Position numbers and translations under genes: made by a program. A DNA stretch of 64,000 nucleotides from Pedobacter sp. Leaf250 (GTDB lineage: Bacteria > Bacteroidota > Bacteroidia > Sphingobacteriales > Sphingobacteriaceae): contig NZ_CAKLBU010000005.1 of assembly GCF_920984735.1 (NCBI RefSeq), positions 124,001-188,000 on the forward strand. Reading direction: 5' to 3'. Within the stretch, counting starts at the first letter, position 1; the number at the start of each line of letters is the position of its first letter. The notes beneath the pieces were generated by a model, which saw nothing but the letters and a program-made list of their open reading frames with translations, was not told the origin of the DNA and did no database searches. This document shows positions 1 to 10,854 of the stretch, piece by piece.

Positions 1-562
1 CATTCTTCTCAGGCATCTGACCCTTGAGATCATCATCCATTAGATACACTGCCTTTCGAAGCATTTTCGAGCGTTGCCTGAGTACTTCAATAGGGGAATA
101 TGGATTGGATCTGGAAAGTGAATGCGTCGCATCGACAATGATGGACCTGGATTTAATAATGCCTTTTTCAAGGGCCAGGGAAACGGTTTTACCGATCAGA
201 AGGTTTAAAAGATCCATATCCTTGAGGCGGAGCTTTCGGAACTTGGTCAATGAGCTTGAATTGATCACGTCTTCCTCCGGGGACATCTCCAGAAAATATT
301 TGAAGGACATATCATAGTGGGAACGCTCTACCACATCGACATCTGAAACGGTGAATATGGTTTTCAAAAGCAGATATTTAAACATGCGTACCGGACTCTC
401 AGCATTACGCCCGTTGTCCGGGCAGTATTTATTTAGGAGCTCATCATATATAAAACCAAAATCTATAAGCTCGTTGATCTTGCGCAGGAGGTTCTCTTTG
501 GGAACAATCAGATCATAAAGCCTGGAAAACTCGCTAAACTGGATTTGCTGTTGAAGAAGCAT
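1..562 (-). CDS. IS1182-family transposase, N-terminal part (cut by window edge)
   Basis: An open frame starts at the ATG at 560-562 and reads left off the window edge, giving about 187 residues. It begins MLLQQQIQFSEF and holds features of the N-terminal DUF772 part of IS1182/IS5-like DDE transposases: CPDNGRNAESPVRMFKYLLL near residues 45-65, a RSHYDMSFKYFL segment, and SSSLTKFRKLRL. The motif IIVDATHS near residue 150 probably carries the first catalytic aspartate of the DDE triad. The C-terminal catalytic part lies outside the window, so I cannot tell whether the gene is intact. Codon use is richer in G+C-ending codons than the PUL genes, which fits a recently arrived element. The family call is by motif memory only. 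Confidence 0.85.
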   Translation of the reverse strand, partial: MLLQQQIQFSEFSRLYDLIVPKENLLRKINELIDFGFIYDELLNKYCPDNGRNAESPVRMFKYLLLKTIFTVSDVDVVERSHYDMSFKYFLEMSPEEDVINSSSLTKFRKLRLKDMDLLNLLIGKTVSLALEKGIIKSRSIIVDATHSLSRSNPYSPIEVLRQRSKMLRKAVYLMDDDLKGQMPEKN

Positions 563-597
563 CTTAAAAGCAGTAATAATACACCTTTAAAATACAA

Positions 598-634
598 AAA
601 AAGGAGCAGAAAAACTAGTTTTCTACTCCTTTTT
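598..634. terminator. Hairpin upstream of the transposase, probable bidirectional terminator
   Basis: The arms AAAAAGGAGCAGAAAAACT and AGTTTTCTACTCCTTTTT pair with one mismatch and one bulged base, and both outer flanks are A/T runs. It lies inside the IS end, between the transposase start and atpC. Such a hairpin would stop atp transcription from running into the transposase; that role is inferred. Confidence 0.55.
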
Positions 635-708
635 ATCCTTTTCAATTAAGGGACTTTTTCAGTGCCTTCAAATTAGTCGAAAAGGCTTTCTTTTATTGTT
701 TAATTATT

Positions 709-954
709 TTAAGCAATACCTTCTGCCAACACAACAATTTTGTTGTGGATGGCTTCAACTACTCCGCCTTTAATGAAAAAACGTTGTTCATCAGCTTTGC
801 CTGCTTTTATAATAACTTCTCCATCTTCTAAAGTTGAGATAATGGCTGCATGGTCTTTTAAAATCTGAAAAGAACCTAAAGTGCCAGGAACCGTAACTGC
901 TGTTACTTCACCTTCGAAAACTTTTTTATCTGGAGTTAAGATTTCTAAATTCAT
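709..954 (-). CDS. atpC: F1F0 ATP synthase epsilon subunit
   Basis: The 81-residue product starts MNLEILTPDKKVFEGEV and matches the N-terminal beta-sandwich of F1 epsilon (ATP synthase central stalk, involved in coupling). TAVTVPGTLGSFQILKDHAAIIS near residues 18-40 is the family signature. It lacks the C-terminal helical hairpin found in the roughly 130-residue E. coli protein; this short form is usual in Bacteroidota. It follows atpD on the same strand with an 82-bp gap. The other atp genes are not in the window, in line with the split atpDC arrangement known from this phylum. The cytoplasmic F1 location follows from the family. Confidence 0.93.
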   Translation of the reverse strand: MNLEILTPDKKVFEGEVTAVTVPGTLGSFQILKDHAAIISTLEDGEVIIKAGKADEQRFFIKGGVVEAIHNKIVVLAEGIA

Positions 955-972
955 TTTTAAAGTTTTACGTTT

Positions 973-1015
973 TACGTTTTAAGTTTTGAGTCGACCGACT
1001 TGCACTTAAAACGTA
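973..1015. repeat. Inverted repeat between atpD and atpC
   Basis: The arms TACGTTTTAAGT (973-984) and ACTTAAAACGTA (1004-1015) are perfect complements of 12 bp separated by 19 nt that contain GTCGAC. A partial direct repeat, TTTTACG, precedes it. The hairpin lies in the transcribed gap of the atpDC pair and could adjust the expression ratio or mRNA stability; that is a guess. There is no U-tract typical of an efficient terminator. Confidence 0.5.
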
Positions 1016-1036
1016 TAACTTATTACGTACAACGTA

Positions 1037-2617
<1,581 letters not shown>

Positions 2618-2700
2618 TTATTATTAGTAAATTTTAAATATATATTGCAAATTTTTCTTAGGTCATTTTAATGGGTAATTTAGAGGCATAAAATCAATTA

Positions 2701-3632
<932 letters not shown>

Positions 3633-3755
3633 ATGGGAAATGGAAATGAGGAAATAGACAAATTAGTGAGCTTTTTTTTTTGAGACTTTGCGTTACGCTT
3701 AAACAATTAACCAGTTAAACAATTTATCAATTACAACAATTTAACAATATAATAT

Positions 3756-4220
3756 ATGTCACTACAAATTGGCGATCACGCCCCTGATTTTAAATTATAC
3801 AGTTCAGATTTAACTGAAGTTTCATTATCAGCTTTTAAAGGAAAAAAAGTAATTATTCATTTCTTTCCAATGGCTTTTACCGGAACGTGTACCGAGCAAT
3901 TATGTGCAATAAGAGATAATTTCAGTTTTTATGAAGGAATTGATGCACAGGTTTTAGGAATTTCAGTTGATTCTCCATTTTCATTAGCCAAGTTTAAAGA
4001 AGTTCAAAATTATCAATTTCCCTTATTGTCTGATTTTAATAAAGAAGTTTCAGAAGCTTATAGTGCTTTTTATCCTGAATTTGTGTTCGGATTGAAAGGT
4101 GTTTCTAAAAGAGCAGCCTTTGTTATCGACGAAGAAGGAAAAATTATCTATTCCGAAGTGTTGGAAGAAGCAAAGGACTTGCCTGATTTTAAAGCGATTA
4201 ACGATTCGTTAAAAGCATAA
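3756..4220 (+). CDS. Peroxiredoxin (AhpC/TSA family, Bcp/AhpE-like)
   Basis: The 154-residue cytoplasmic protein reduces peroxides through a cysteine thiol. The peroxidatic site is FPMAFTGTCTEQLC, with C45 as the attacking cysteine preceded by T42. C50, five residues later, is placed like the resolving cysteine of one-helix Bcp/PrxQ enzymes. The LGISVDSPFS and SKRAAFVID segments complete the thioredoxin-like fold, the arginine being the conserved one near the active site. It is a stand-alone gene with tRNA-Arg about 100 bp downstream, in the housekeeping part of the window. Whether it behaves as Bcp or AhpE cannot be decided here. Confidence 0.9.
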   Translation: MSLQIGDHAPDFKLYSSDLTEVSLSAFKGKKVIIHFFPMAFTGTCTEQLCAIRDNFSFYEGIDAQVLGISVDSPFSLAKFKEVQNYQFPLLSDFNKEVSEAYSAFYPEFVFGLKGVSKRAAFVIDEEGKIIYSEVLEEAKDLPDFKAINDSLKA

Positions 4221-4317
4221 TCAAATTTTTTGCAAAAGTAAGATCGATTTTTTTTCAAATATAATTGCGAATTTAAATCTCAAATCTTACTTTTGCAGTC
4301 CGTTAACAAACGGAATT

Positions 4318-4391
4318 GCATTTGTAGCTCAATTGGATAGAGCATCTCACTACGGATGAGAAGGTTTGGGGTTCGAATCCCTACAAGTGCA
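4318..4391 (+). tRNA. tRNA-Arg (anticodon ACG)
   Basis: The full cloverleaf can be drawn. The acceptor arms are GCATTTG and CAAGTGC (one G-T pair), the D arm is GCTC/GAGC, and the anticodon stem TCTCA/TGAGA encloses loop CTACGGA with anticodon ACG. The T arm is TGGGG-TTCGAAT-CCCTA. A is the discriminator base, and CCA is not encoded. The decayed recombinase gene ends against its 3' side, so this tRNA probably served as an integration site. Confidence 0.93.
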
Positions 4392-4394
4392 CTT

Positions 4395-4717
4395 GAAGGG
4401 AGGATTGAAAAATCTTTCCTTTTTTTATTCACAATCAAGACTTCTAATTCCCTCATCTTAAGGCGTTTAGATGATAAGATATTCTTCATCGTGGGTGTTC
4501 GATACATGCCGTTTTCGTAATAGAGATTCGAGTCGAACACCAGATCTATAAACTCCCGTTTTTCTAACGTATCAAACTTGTGATAAGTTGATTTTAAGTC
4601 CGTCAATAATTCTAGCTCTTTATTGAGTATTTCGTATGCTTCACTGTGATTAGTATTAAGCTGGGGATTTCGGTAATAGTAGACAGCGGATTCCGTTCCA
4701 AACTGTACACCCGTAGA
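4395..4717 (-). pseudogene. Remnant of a serine site-specific recombinase (C-terminal part)
   Basis: Minus-strand translation from 4717 gives residues resembling the C-terminal end of Bacteroidota recombinase-family (large serine recombinase) proteins: FGTESAVYYYRNPQLN, EAYEILNKELELL, REFIDLVFDSNLYYENGMYR and a following ILSSKRLKMRELEVLIVNKK. An in-frame stop at 4718-4720 separates it from upstream DNA that no longer encodes a recognisable catalytic domain. The frame runs on leftwards into the tRNA antisense strand, where the residues are clearly not protein-like, so the natural end has been lost or merged. I read it as what is left after decay or excision of an element integrated at tRNA-Arg. 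Family recognition is from motif memory. Confidence 0.6.
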
Positions 4718-5492
4718 TTAGTCCGACTTTGAGCAGGACATCTTGAGAAGAGTCCCAAATATATCCATTCCTATCAGAACCACCGCAAAAGAAATTTTGT
4801 CAATGCTCTGCCCCTCATCCGCACAAAACTTCACTCCACGGCATCCCGGATATGATTATCCAGCCAATAAAGCTGTTATAGGGCAAGATTACATCCAAGA
4901 ACCGACAGACAAAAAACTCCAGCAACACCCTTTCTAAAAAAACCATTTTTAAGCGCTTTAGCGCTCCGCTGAAGCTGCCTTGAGCACAAAAACAACCATT
5001 GAATCAAGTTGGCTTTAAATAAGCCTTAAAACCGCTTAAAATGAGCCGAGTGACCACTTTGAAGCGAAAACAGTGGCCATTTTAAACCGAAAAAAGTGAC
5101 CACTTTGCAGAAAAACAAGTGGCCACTTTTGGAATAATCCCCAGGTTGTGCCGGAAATAGAATCCCGTCAATCAAATATAATAGAAAACTAAATGAAATA
5201 TCTTTTTATTCCAAAGCAACTATTAATAACGTAGGTCGAACTAAACTTGAGAAATAGGTAGATCAAAGAGTTGTAATGTTGAGGCTATGATGAGTTTACT
5301 GAATTGTAAATATTGCCTGTTTTGTTCTTTCACAAGGAGATTTTGTTTTGCTAAGTTAATCTTTAACATATGATAAGAGTGAACTATTTAATCATTCATT
5401 CTATTGATTTTCTGTGAAATGTTTCGTTTCTTGGCGAACTGTAAACTCTTGCAATTCTAATCGAAGCTAAATCAACTAATCATCATCGGCTA
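4718..5492. other. Long gene-poor stretch with mobile-element debris
   Basis: About 775 bp without a convincing gene. A 64-codon plus-strand frame at 4743-4937 has no protein-like character. The left half continues the recombinase debris, the centre holds the 23-bp-spaced repeats at 5049-5129, and 5133-5492 is AT-rich sequence that should contain the promoter of the GH2 gene at 5493. I see no convincing -33/-7 pair there, and none of the 10-bp direct repeats found at the other PUL promoters. Confidence 0.6.
5049..5129. repeat. Four AGTGRCCAYTTT repeats at exact 23-bp spacing (IS21-like end)
   Basis: Copies of AGTGRCCAYTTT begin at 5049, 5072, 5095 and 5118, each exactly 23 bp after the last. 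The variants are AGTGACCACTTT, AGTGGCCATTTT, AGTGACCACTTT and AGTGGCCACTTT. Each unit is itself near-palindromic (AGTGGCCACT). Multiple spaced terminal repeats of this kind are the transposase-binding ends of IS21-family elements. No istA or istB gene is adjacent, so it would be an orphan end. The family link is inferred; the repeats are directly visible. Confidence 0.65.
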
Positions 5493-7922
5493 ATGTTTAA
5501 ACATAAAGTACTTCTAATTGCATCACTTCTCATTTCTTTTTATTTTCAAGGAATGGCCCAGAGAACTGAAATTATTCTTGATGAAGGATGGAAGTTTTCA
5601 AAAGGAAATTTTACCGATGCAGCATTGCAAAAGTTTGATGATACCAAATGGCAAACGGTTCGAATTCCACACGATTGGGCTATTTCAGGTCCTTTTGATA
5701 AAGAAATAGACAAACAGGTTACTGCTATTACTCAAAACGGTGAAACTAAACCAACTGAGAAAACAGGTAGAACAGGGGCATTGCCTTACATTGGAGAAGG
5801 TTGGTATCGAAAAAAACTTGCTTTACCAATAATTAAACCTACTCAAAAAGTATTGGTTCAAATAGATGGCGCCATGAGTGAACCACGTGTTTACCTCAAC
5901 GGAAAACTGATTGGCGAGTGGAATTATGGTTACAACTATTTCTATATAGACATTACAAAGGATCTCCAATCTAACGAAAATGTTCTGGCCATACACCTTA
6001 ATAATAGGGCTAAATCTTCGCGTTGGTATCCTGGTGCTGGTTTATACCGCAATGTTCATCTTATCATCAAAGAAGAAAAAAGTATCGAGCAGTGGGGGAT
6101 TACGGTAACCACACCAGTTGTTCAAACTGAATTTGCAAAGGTTAATGTTAAAACAAAACTCAATGGTTCTAATTTACACCTTGTAAACCAGGTTTTAGAT
6201 CATCAGGGTAAACAGGTTGCAATTGATACTGTGAAATCATTTTTTGGTAATGAAGGTGATCAAAATATTCAGATTCGTGAGCCGAAATTATGGAGCCCTG
6301 AAAGCCCATATTTATACACTTTGGTATCTAAAGTGTATGATGGTAATGCACTTAAAGATGAAGTTAGAACACGTTTTGGTATCAGAACCATTAATTTCCA
6401 GGCAGGAAAAGGCTTCAGCTTAAATGGAAATGTAAGGAAGTTTAAAGGTGTTTGTTTACACCATGATTTGGGTCCGCTTGGTGCTGCAATTAATGTTGCT
6501 GCGTTACGCAGGCAGTTGACCATCTTAAAAGACATGGGTTGCGATGCCATCAGAAGTTCACATAATATGCCATCGCCAGAACAATTGGAGCTTTGCGATG
6601 AAATGGGATTTATGTTTCTGGCCGAAAGTTTTGATGAATGGGCAAAGGCTAAAGTAGAAAATGGTTATCATTTGTATTTCAATACTGATGCTGAAAAGGA
6701 TATTGTGAATTTGGTAAAAGCCAATAAGAACCACCCCAGTATTGTAATGTGGAGTTCAGGGAACGAAGTTCCGGATCAGTTTGGGGCTGAAGGTGTAAAA
6801 CGGGCAAAATGGCTTCAAGAGATCTTTCACCGTGAAGATCCTACTCGTCCTGTTACGGTGGGTATGGATCAGGTAAAGGCTACTATGCAGTCTGGTTTTG
6901 GTGCTTTGTTAGATATTCCGGGATTAAACTATAGAGTACATCTCTATGAGGATGCCAATAAGGCCTTTCCGCAAGGATTTATCTTAGGTTCTGAAACGGC
7001 TTCAACGCTAAGCTCGCGAGGCGTTTACAAATTTCCTGTAATAAAGGCAAAAGATAAGCAATATGATGATTTTCAGTCATCATCTTATGATATGGAATAT
7101 TGCAGCTGGTCTAATCTTCCTGATGATGATTTTGTGATGCAAGATGATAAACCGTGGGTTATTGGAGAGTTTGTGTGGACAGGCTTCGATTACTTGGGCG
7201 AGCCAACACCATATGATAATAGCTGGCCTTCCAGAAGCTCCTATTTTGGCATTTCTGATTTAGCAGGTTTACCAAAAGATCGATATTATTTGTATCGGAG
7301 CAGATGGAATAAAAGTGAACCCACACTGCACTTATTGCCGCACTGGAATTGGGCGGGTAGAGAAGGAGAAATTACGCCTGTATTTGTGTACACGAGTTAT
7401 GACAGTGCTGAACTTTTCTTAAATGGAAAAAGTTTAGGTGTTAGAAAAAAGGATAAAACATCGCCTCAAAATCGCTACAGATTAATGTGGATGGATGTAA
7501 AATACCAACCAGGCATACTTAAAGTGGTAGCTTTAGATGCACAAGGAAAACCAGTTGCAGAAGAAAAAATAGTAACAGCAGGTAAGCCAGATCGTATTAT
7601 TCTAGCCGCAGATAGAAATAAGATCAAAGCCGATGGCAGAGATCTATCTTTTGTAACGGTATTTGTGGTAGATAAAGACGGTAATCCTTGCCCTACTGAA
7701 AATCAATCCTTAAAATTTGAAGTAAAAGGGGCTGGTAAATTTAAAGCTGTTTGTAATGGCGATGCCACTTCATTAGAATCATTTGAAAAGCCAACCATGA
7801 AGCTATTTAGCGGAAAGCTTGTTGTGCTTGTTGAATCAAACAAAAAGGCAGGTAAAATGCAATTGAATGTATATGGTAAAGGCTTAAAAAGTAGCCAAAT
7901 TGAGATTAACACCGTACATTAA
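5493..7922 (+). CDS. Glycoside hydrolase family 2, probable beta-galactosidase
   Basis: An 809-residue exported enzyme with signal peptide MFKHKVLLIASLLISFYFQGMAQ. The order is the GH2 sugar-binding jelly roll (about 30-190, with PHDWAISGPFD and SRWYPGAGLYRNV), an immunoglobulin-like domain (about 195-300), and the TIM barrel (about 305-640). DUF4982 and a further Ig-like domain follow. The acid/base is E425 in WSSGNEVPD, and E501 in LGSETAS is placed as the nucleophile, followed by FVWTGFDYLGE. This DUF4982-bearing GH2 type is common in PULs and usually removes beta-linked galactose, here most likely from RG-I galactan side chains. It begins the PUL but lacks the shared promoter element, so it may be controlled separately. 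Confidence 0.88.
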   Translation: MFKHKVLLIASLLISFYFQGMAQRTEIILDEGWKFSKGNFTDAALQKFDDTKWQTVRIPHDWAISGPFDKEIDKQVTAITQNGETKPTEKTGRTGALPYIGEGWYRKKLALPIIKPTQKVLVQIDGAMSEPRVYLNGKLIGEWNYGYNYFYIDITKDLQSNENVLAIHLNNRAKSSRWYPGAGLYRNVHLIIKEEKSIEQWGITVTTPVVQTEFAKVNVKTKLNGSNLHLVNQVLDHQGKQVAIDTVKSFFGNEGDQNIQIREPKLWSPESPYLYTLVSKVYDGNALKDEVRTRFGIRTINFQAGKGFSLNGNVRKFKGVCLHHDLGPLGAAINVAALRRQLTILKDMGCDAIRSSHNMPSPEQLELCDEMGFMFLAESFDEWAKAKVENGYHLYFNTDAEKDIVNLVKANKNHPSIVMWSSGNEVPDQFGAEGVKRAKWLQEIFHREDPTRPVTVGMDQVKATMQSGFGALLDIPGLNYRVHLYEDANKAFPQGFILGSETASTLSSRGVYKFPVIKAKDKQYDDFQSSSYDMEYCSWSNLPDDDFVMQDDKPWVIGEFVWTGFDYLGEPTPYDNSWPSRSSYFGISDLAGLPKDRYYLYRSRWNKSEPTLHLLPHWNWAGREGEITPVFVYTSYDSAELFLNGKSLGVRKKDKTSPQNRYRLMWMDVKYQPGILKVVALDAQGKPVAEEKIVTAGKPDRIILAADRNKIKADGRDLSFVTVFVVDKDGNPCPTENQSLKFEVKGAGKFKAVCNGDATSLESFEKPTMKLFSGKLVVLVESNKKAGKMQLNVYGKGLKSSQIEINTVH

Positions 7923-7961
7923 TAATTACTCTACTTGTTGTTGATTTAAATCTCATCTGGA

Positions 7962-8007
7962 ACGGGTGGCTACAGGATGGGGAAAAGAAATTGTTTATGC
8001 ATATTTG
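7962..8007 (+). promoter_or_regulatory. PUL direct-repeat promoter, copy A (GH28-CE12-GH127 unit)
   Basis: Two 10-bp half-sites, ACGGGTGGCT and ACAGGATGGG (7962-7981), are followed after exactly 18 nt by CATATTTG (8000-8007), one mismatch from the TAnnTTTG -7 box. The first half-site is the less conserved of the two. The predicted start would leave a leader of about 75 nt before the GH28 gene. Confidence 0.6.
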
Positions 8008-8089
8008 GTTGCTGCTGATCCATTTTAGCAGTTTAACCAAATATTATTATCATCCTTTTACACTTCTGGTGTTTAAATGATTCGTTGTT

Positions 8090-9457
8090 ATGAATAGACA
8101 AATTCTCTTTTTGATTCTGATTTCTACAGTTACACTTTCCTTTAGTAATAAAATAGATAGCGTAAAAATTAACGAAATTAAGGTCACAGCACCGTTCGCA
8201 ATGCCTGCAATTAAATTTCCTGATTTTTCTGGAAATAAAAAGTTTTCAATAGTTGGTTTTGGTGCCGTTCAAGGTGATAAAATTAAAAATTCAAATGCAA
8301 TAGCAGCAGCAATAAATCAAGCCAGTAAAATAAATGGTGGAATTGTTATAGTACCTGAAGGCGAATGGTTAACGGGGAAAATACATTTAAAGAGTAATGT
8401 AAACCTTCACTTAAATAAAGGTGCAGTACTTTTATTTTCTGATGATCCCAATGATTATCTGCCAGCAGTTCAGAGTAGCTGGGAAGGGATGGAATGTTAC
8501 AATTACTCGCCCCTCATATATGCTTTTGAATGTAAAAATATTGCCATTACTGGCGATGGCGAAATAAAAGCCAAAATGGATGTTTGGAAAACCTGGTTCT
8601 CCAGACCAAAGGCTCACATGGAAAGTATAAAAAGATTATATAATCTAGCATCAGCTTACAGTCCTGTAAAAGACAGGCAAATGGTAAACGATACGGCACA
8701 TTTGCGTCCACAATTTATTCAGTTTAACCGATGCGAAAATGTGTTGTTAGAAGGATTAACCATTACCAATAGTCCATTTTGGACCATCCATCCTTATTTA
8801 TCAAAAAATGTCGTCATTAGAAAATTGAAGGTTTATGCTCACGGCCATAATAATGATGGCGTAGATCCGGAAATGAGTCAAAATGTCTTAATAGAAGATT
8901 GTATTTTCGATCAGGGGGATGACGCCATCGCAATTAAATCAGGGCGAAATCCTGAAGGATGGAGACTCAAAACACCATCTAAAAATATTGTGATTAGAAA
9001 TTGTTTAGTTAAAAACGGGCATCAGCTTTTAGCCCTTGGTAGCGAGCTATCTGGCGGTATCGAAAATGTTTTGATAGAAAATTGTGAAGTAAAAGAGGGC
9101 GCAAAGCTTAACCATTTAATTTTTATCAAAACCAATGAACGAATGGGCGGCTTCGTTAAAAATATCTACGCCAAAAATATTCAGGCAGGAAAAATTGACC
9201 TTGGCATTCTCGGAATAGAAACAAATGTATTATATCAGTGGAAAAACTTGGTGCCAACCGTTGAGGTAAGACTTACGCCAATCGAAAACGTATTCTTAGA
9301 TCAGGTAACTGCAAAGGAAGTGAAATTTATTTCCAGGATTTTGGGAGAGAAGAAACTACCTGTTAAAAACATTTCGTTAAAAAGCGTTACCGCAACCAAT
9401 ATCACTGATTCTGAAAGTATTCACGAAAACGTAACAGGATTTTCCAATCAATTATAG
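8090..9457 (+). CDS. Glycoside hydrolase family 28 (exo-polygalacturonase or RG galacturonohydrolase type)
   Basis: A 455-residue secreted or periplasmic beta-helix enzyme that hydrolyses alpha-linked galacturonic acid in pectin. A hydrophobic leader (ILFLILISTVTLSFS) precedes the catalytic domain. The GH28 catalytic aspartates appear as D256 in NNDGVD and D277-D278 in GDDAIAIKSG; H311 sits in GHQLLALGSE where the family has GHG. The usual RIK motif is replaced by IKTNER, as in several exo-acting and rhamnogalacturonan-directed members. In this RG-I locus a rhamnogalacturonan galacturonohydrolase role is likely but not proven. It is first in its transcription unit, with the CE12 gene 62 bp downstream. 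Confidence 0.88.
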   Translation: MNRQILFLILISTVTLSFSNKIDSVKINEIKVTAPFAMPAIKFPDFSGNKKFSIVGFGAVQGDKIKNSNAIAAAINQASKINGGIVIVPEGEWLTGKIHLKSNVNLHLNKGAVLLFSDDPNDYLPAVQSSWEGMECYNYSPLIYAFECKNIAITGDGEIKAKMDVWKTWFSRPKAHMESIKRLYNLASAYSPVKDRQMVNDTAHLRPQFIQFNRCENVLLEGLTITNSPFWTIHPYLSKNVVIRKLKVYAHGHNNDGVDPEMSQNVLIEDCIFDQGDDAIAIKSGRNPEGWRLKTPSKNIVIRNCLVKNGHQLLALGSELSGGIENVLIENCEVKEGAKLNHLIFIKTNERMGGFVKNIYAKNIQAGKIDLGILGIETNVLYQWKNLVPTVEVRLTPIENVFLDQVTAKEVKFISRILGEKKLPVKNISLKSVTATNITDSESIHENVTGFSNQL

Positions 9458-9519
9458 TGTTCTCGTGTAGCCTTGTCCAATCTTTAAACACACTTAATAT
9501 CAAAAAACACACTAACCAA

Positions 9520-10845
9520 ATGAATTTTAAAGCCATACTTCTAATCACAGCAATTTTAAGCTTTAATATCAGCGTAGATGCCCAGCAAAAAGTCGATTAC
9601 AAGTTCGACTTCGGACCAGGAAAAGTAGCAAGGAATTATATCCAGATTTTACCTGAAACCACTTTTTCAAAGAATATGAAGTATGGTTTCGATTTCGATA
9701 CCAAAGTGGAAGGTATTAATCATGGCGATAAAAACTTGCTAACCGCTGATTTGGTAAGAAGCAATCAACCCTTTTATTTTTCGGTGGCGGTACCTGAAGG
9801 GAATTATAAAATTACAGTCACTCTTGGCGACAAAAAAGCTGCTGCGCTAACAACTGTAAAAGCAGAATCTCGCCGTTTAATGCTGGAAGATGTAAAAACC
9901 AAAGCAGGTGAATTAGTAACCAAAACTTTTATCGTAAATATTAAAAATAGAAATATTAATGATGGAAGGGTTGTTGGGTTGAAACCACGTGAATTAACAA
10001 AACTGGATTGGGACGATAAACTAACCCTTGAATTTGATCATCAAACAGCCTTGGTGGCTCTGGAAATTACAAAGGTTGATGATCAGATTACGGTGTTTTT
10101 GGCTGGAAATTCTACGGTGGTTAATCAAGAAGATGAGCCTTGGGCATCTTGGGGGCAAATGATTACTCGGTTTTTTAAGTCAGGGGTTGCTATCGCCAAT
10201 CATGCAGAATCAGGCTTAACACTTGGCTCATTTTCCGGAAGTAGAAGATTGGATAAAATTCTAAGCGTGGCCAAACCGGGTGATTATCTTTTTATCGAAT
10301 TCGGGCACAACGATCAAAAGGAAAAAGGAGCAAATGATGGTGCATACAAGTCATATACCGAGCGTTTGAAAATGTTTGTATCGGCGTTTAAGAAAAAAGG
10401 TGGAATCCCTGTCATTGTTACTTCTACTAGTAGAAGATCTTTTGGAGCAGATGGTAAAACACAAAATACCTTGGGCGATTTCCCAGATGCCGCAAGAAAG
10501 GTTGCTGCAGCTGAAGATGTAGCTTTAATTGATCTGAATGTTATGACAGCCAAATTGTATGATGCTTTGGGTGAGGAACAATCAAAAAAAGCTTTGGTTC
10601 ATTATCCTGCCAACAGTTATCCTGGGCAAGATAAACCACTTGCAGATAATACACACTTCAACCCATATGGTGCTTATGAAATTGCAAAATGCGTGGTTCT
10701 GGGTATCAAAACAAAAAAGTTAAACCTGGCAAAATACATCACAGATGATTATCCTGATTTTGATCCTTCTAAACCCGATGATCCGATGGTTTGGAAATGG
10801 CCAGATAGCCCTAAAAGTAGTTTGCTAAAGCCTGATGGTAACTAA
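9520..10845 (+). CDS. Rhamnogalacturonan acetylesterase (CE12, SGNH) with N-terminal accessory domain
   Basis: I start at the ATG at 9520 (MNFKAILLITAILSFNISVDAQ, a good signal peptide), not at 9457 where the open frame begins, since the extra 21 codons carry no signal. The 441-residue product has a beta-sandwich accessory region (about 25-185, beginning KVDYKFDFGPG) and a C-terminal SGNH hydrolase domain. Nucleophile S198 lies in FLAGNSTVVNQ, where GNST replaces the usual GDST. The family also shows FGHNDQK, and D376/H379 in DNTHFN complete the triad. CE12 enzymes remove acetyl from galacturonate in the RG-I backbone and open it to lyase attack. It is one of three CE12 genes here and lies 9 bp before GH127. 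Confidence 0.88.
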   Translation: MNFKAILLITAILSFNISVDAQQKVDYKFDFGPGKVARNYIQILPETTFSKNMKYGFDFDTKVEGINHGDKNLLTADLVRSNQPFYFSVAVPEGNYKITVTLGDKKAAALTTVKAESRRLMLEDVKTKAGELVTKTFIVNIKNRNINDGRVVGLKPRELTKLDWDDKLTLEFDHQTALVALEITKVDDQITVFLAGNSTVVNQEDEPWASWGQMITRFFKSGVAIANHAESGLTLGSFSGSRRLDKILSVAKPGDYLFIEFGHNDQKEKGANDGAYKSYTERLKMFVSAFKKKGGIPVIVTSTSRRSFGADGKTQNTLGDFPDAARKVAAAEDVALIDLNVMTAKLYDALGEEQSKKALVHYPANSYPGQDKPLADNTHFNPYGAYEIAKCVVLGIKTKKLNLAKYITDDYPDFDPSKPDDPMVWKWPDSPKSSLLKPDGN

Positions 10846-10854
10846 TTTACGAGC

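Larger units (their letters stand above)
1..666 (-). mobile_element. IS1182-type insertion sequence, one end
   Basis: The transposase reading leftwards is preceded by a candidate terminal inverted repeat. Read on the minus strand from 666 it is GGCACTGAAAAAGTCCC, which resembles the outer ends of IS1182-family elements as I know them. The element would therefore end near 666, about 43 bp after the atpC stop codon. The other end and any target-site duplication are outside the window, so the exact boundary is an inference. Confidence 0.6.

Noticed and set aside
24..317. Plus-strand 97-codon frame at the left edge
   Set aside because: It is antisense to the transposase frame, which has clear family motifs.
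4280..4606. Minus-strand open frame of 108 codons spanning the tRNA
   Set aside because: Its C-terminal third is simply the antisense of tRNA-Arg; only the N-terminal part is recombinase-like, so I describe a pseudogene instead.
4743..4937. Plus-strand 64-codon frame in the gap before the PUL
   Set aside because: No start context, signal peptide, recognisable motif or protein-like composition; it lies in mobile-element debris.
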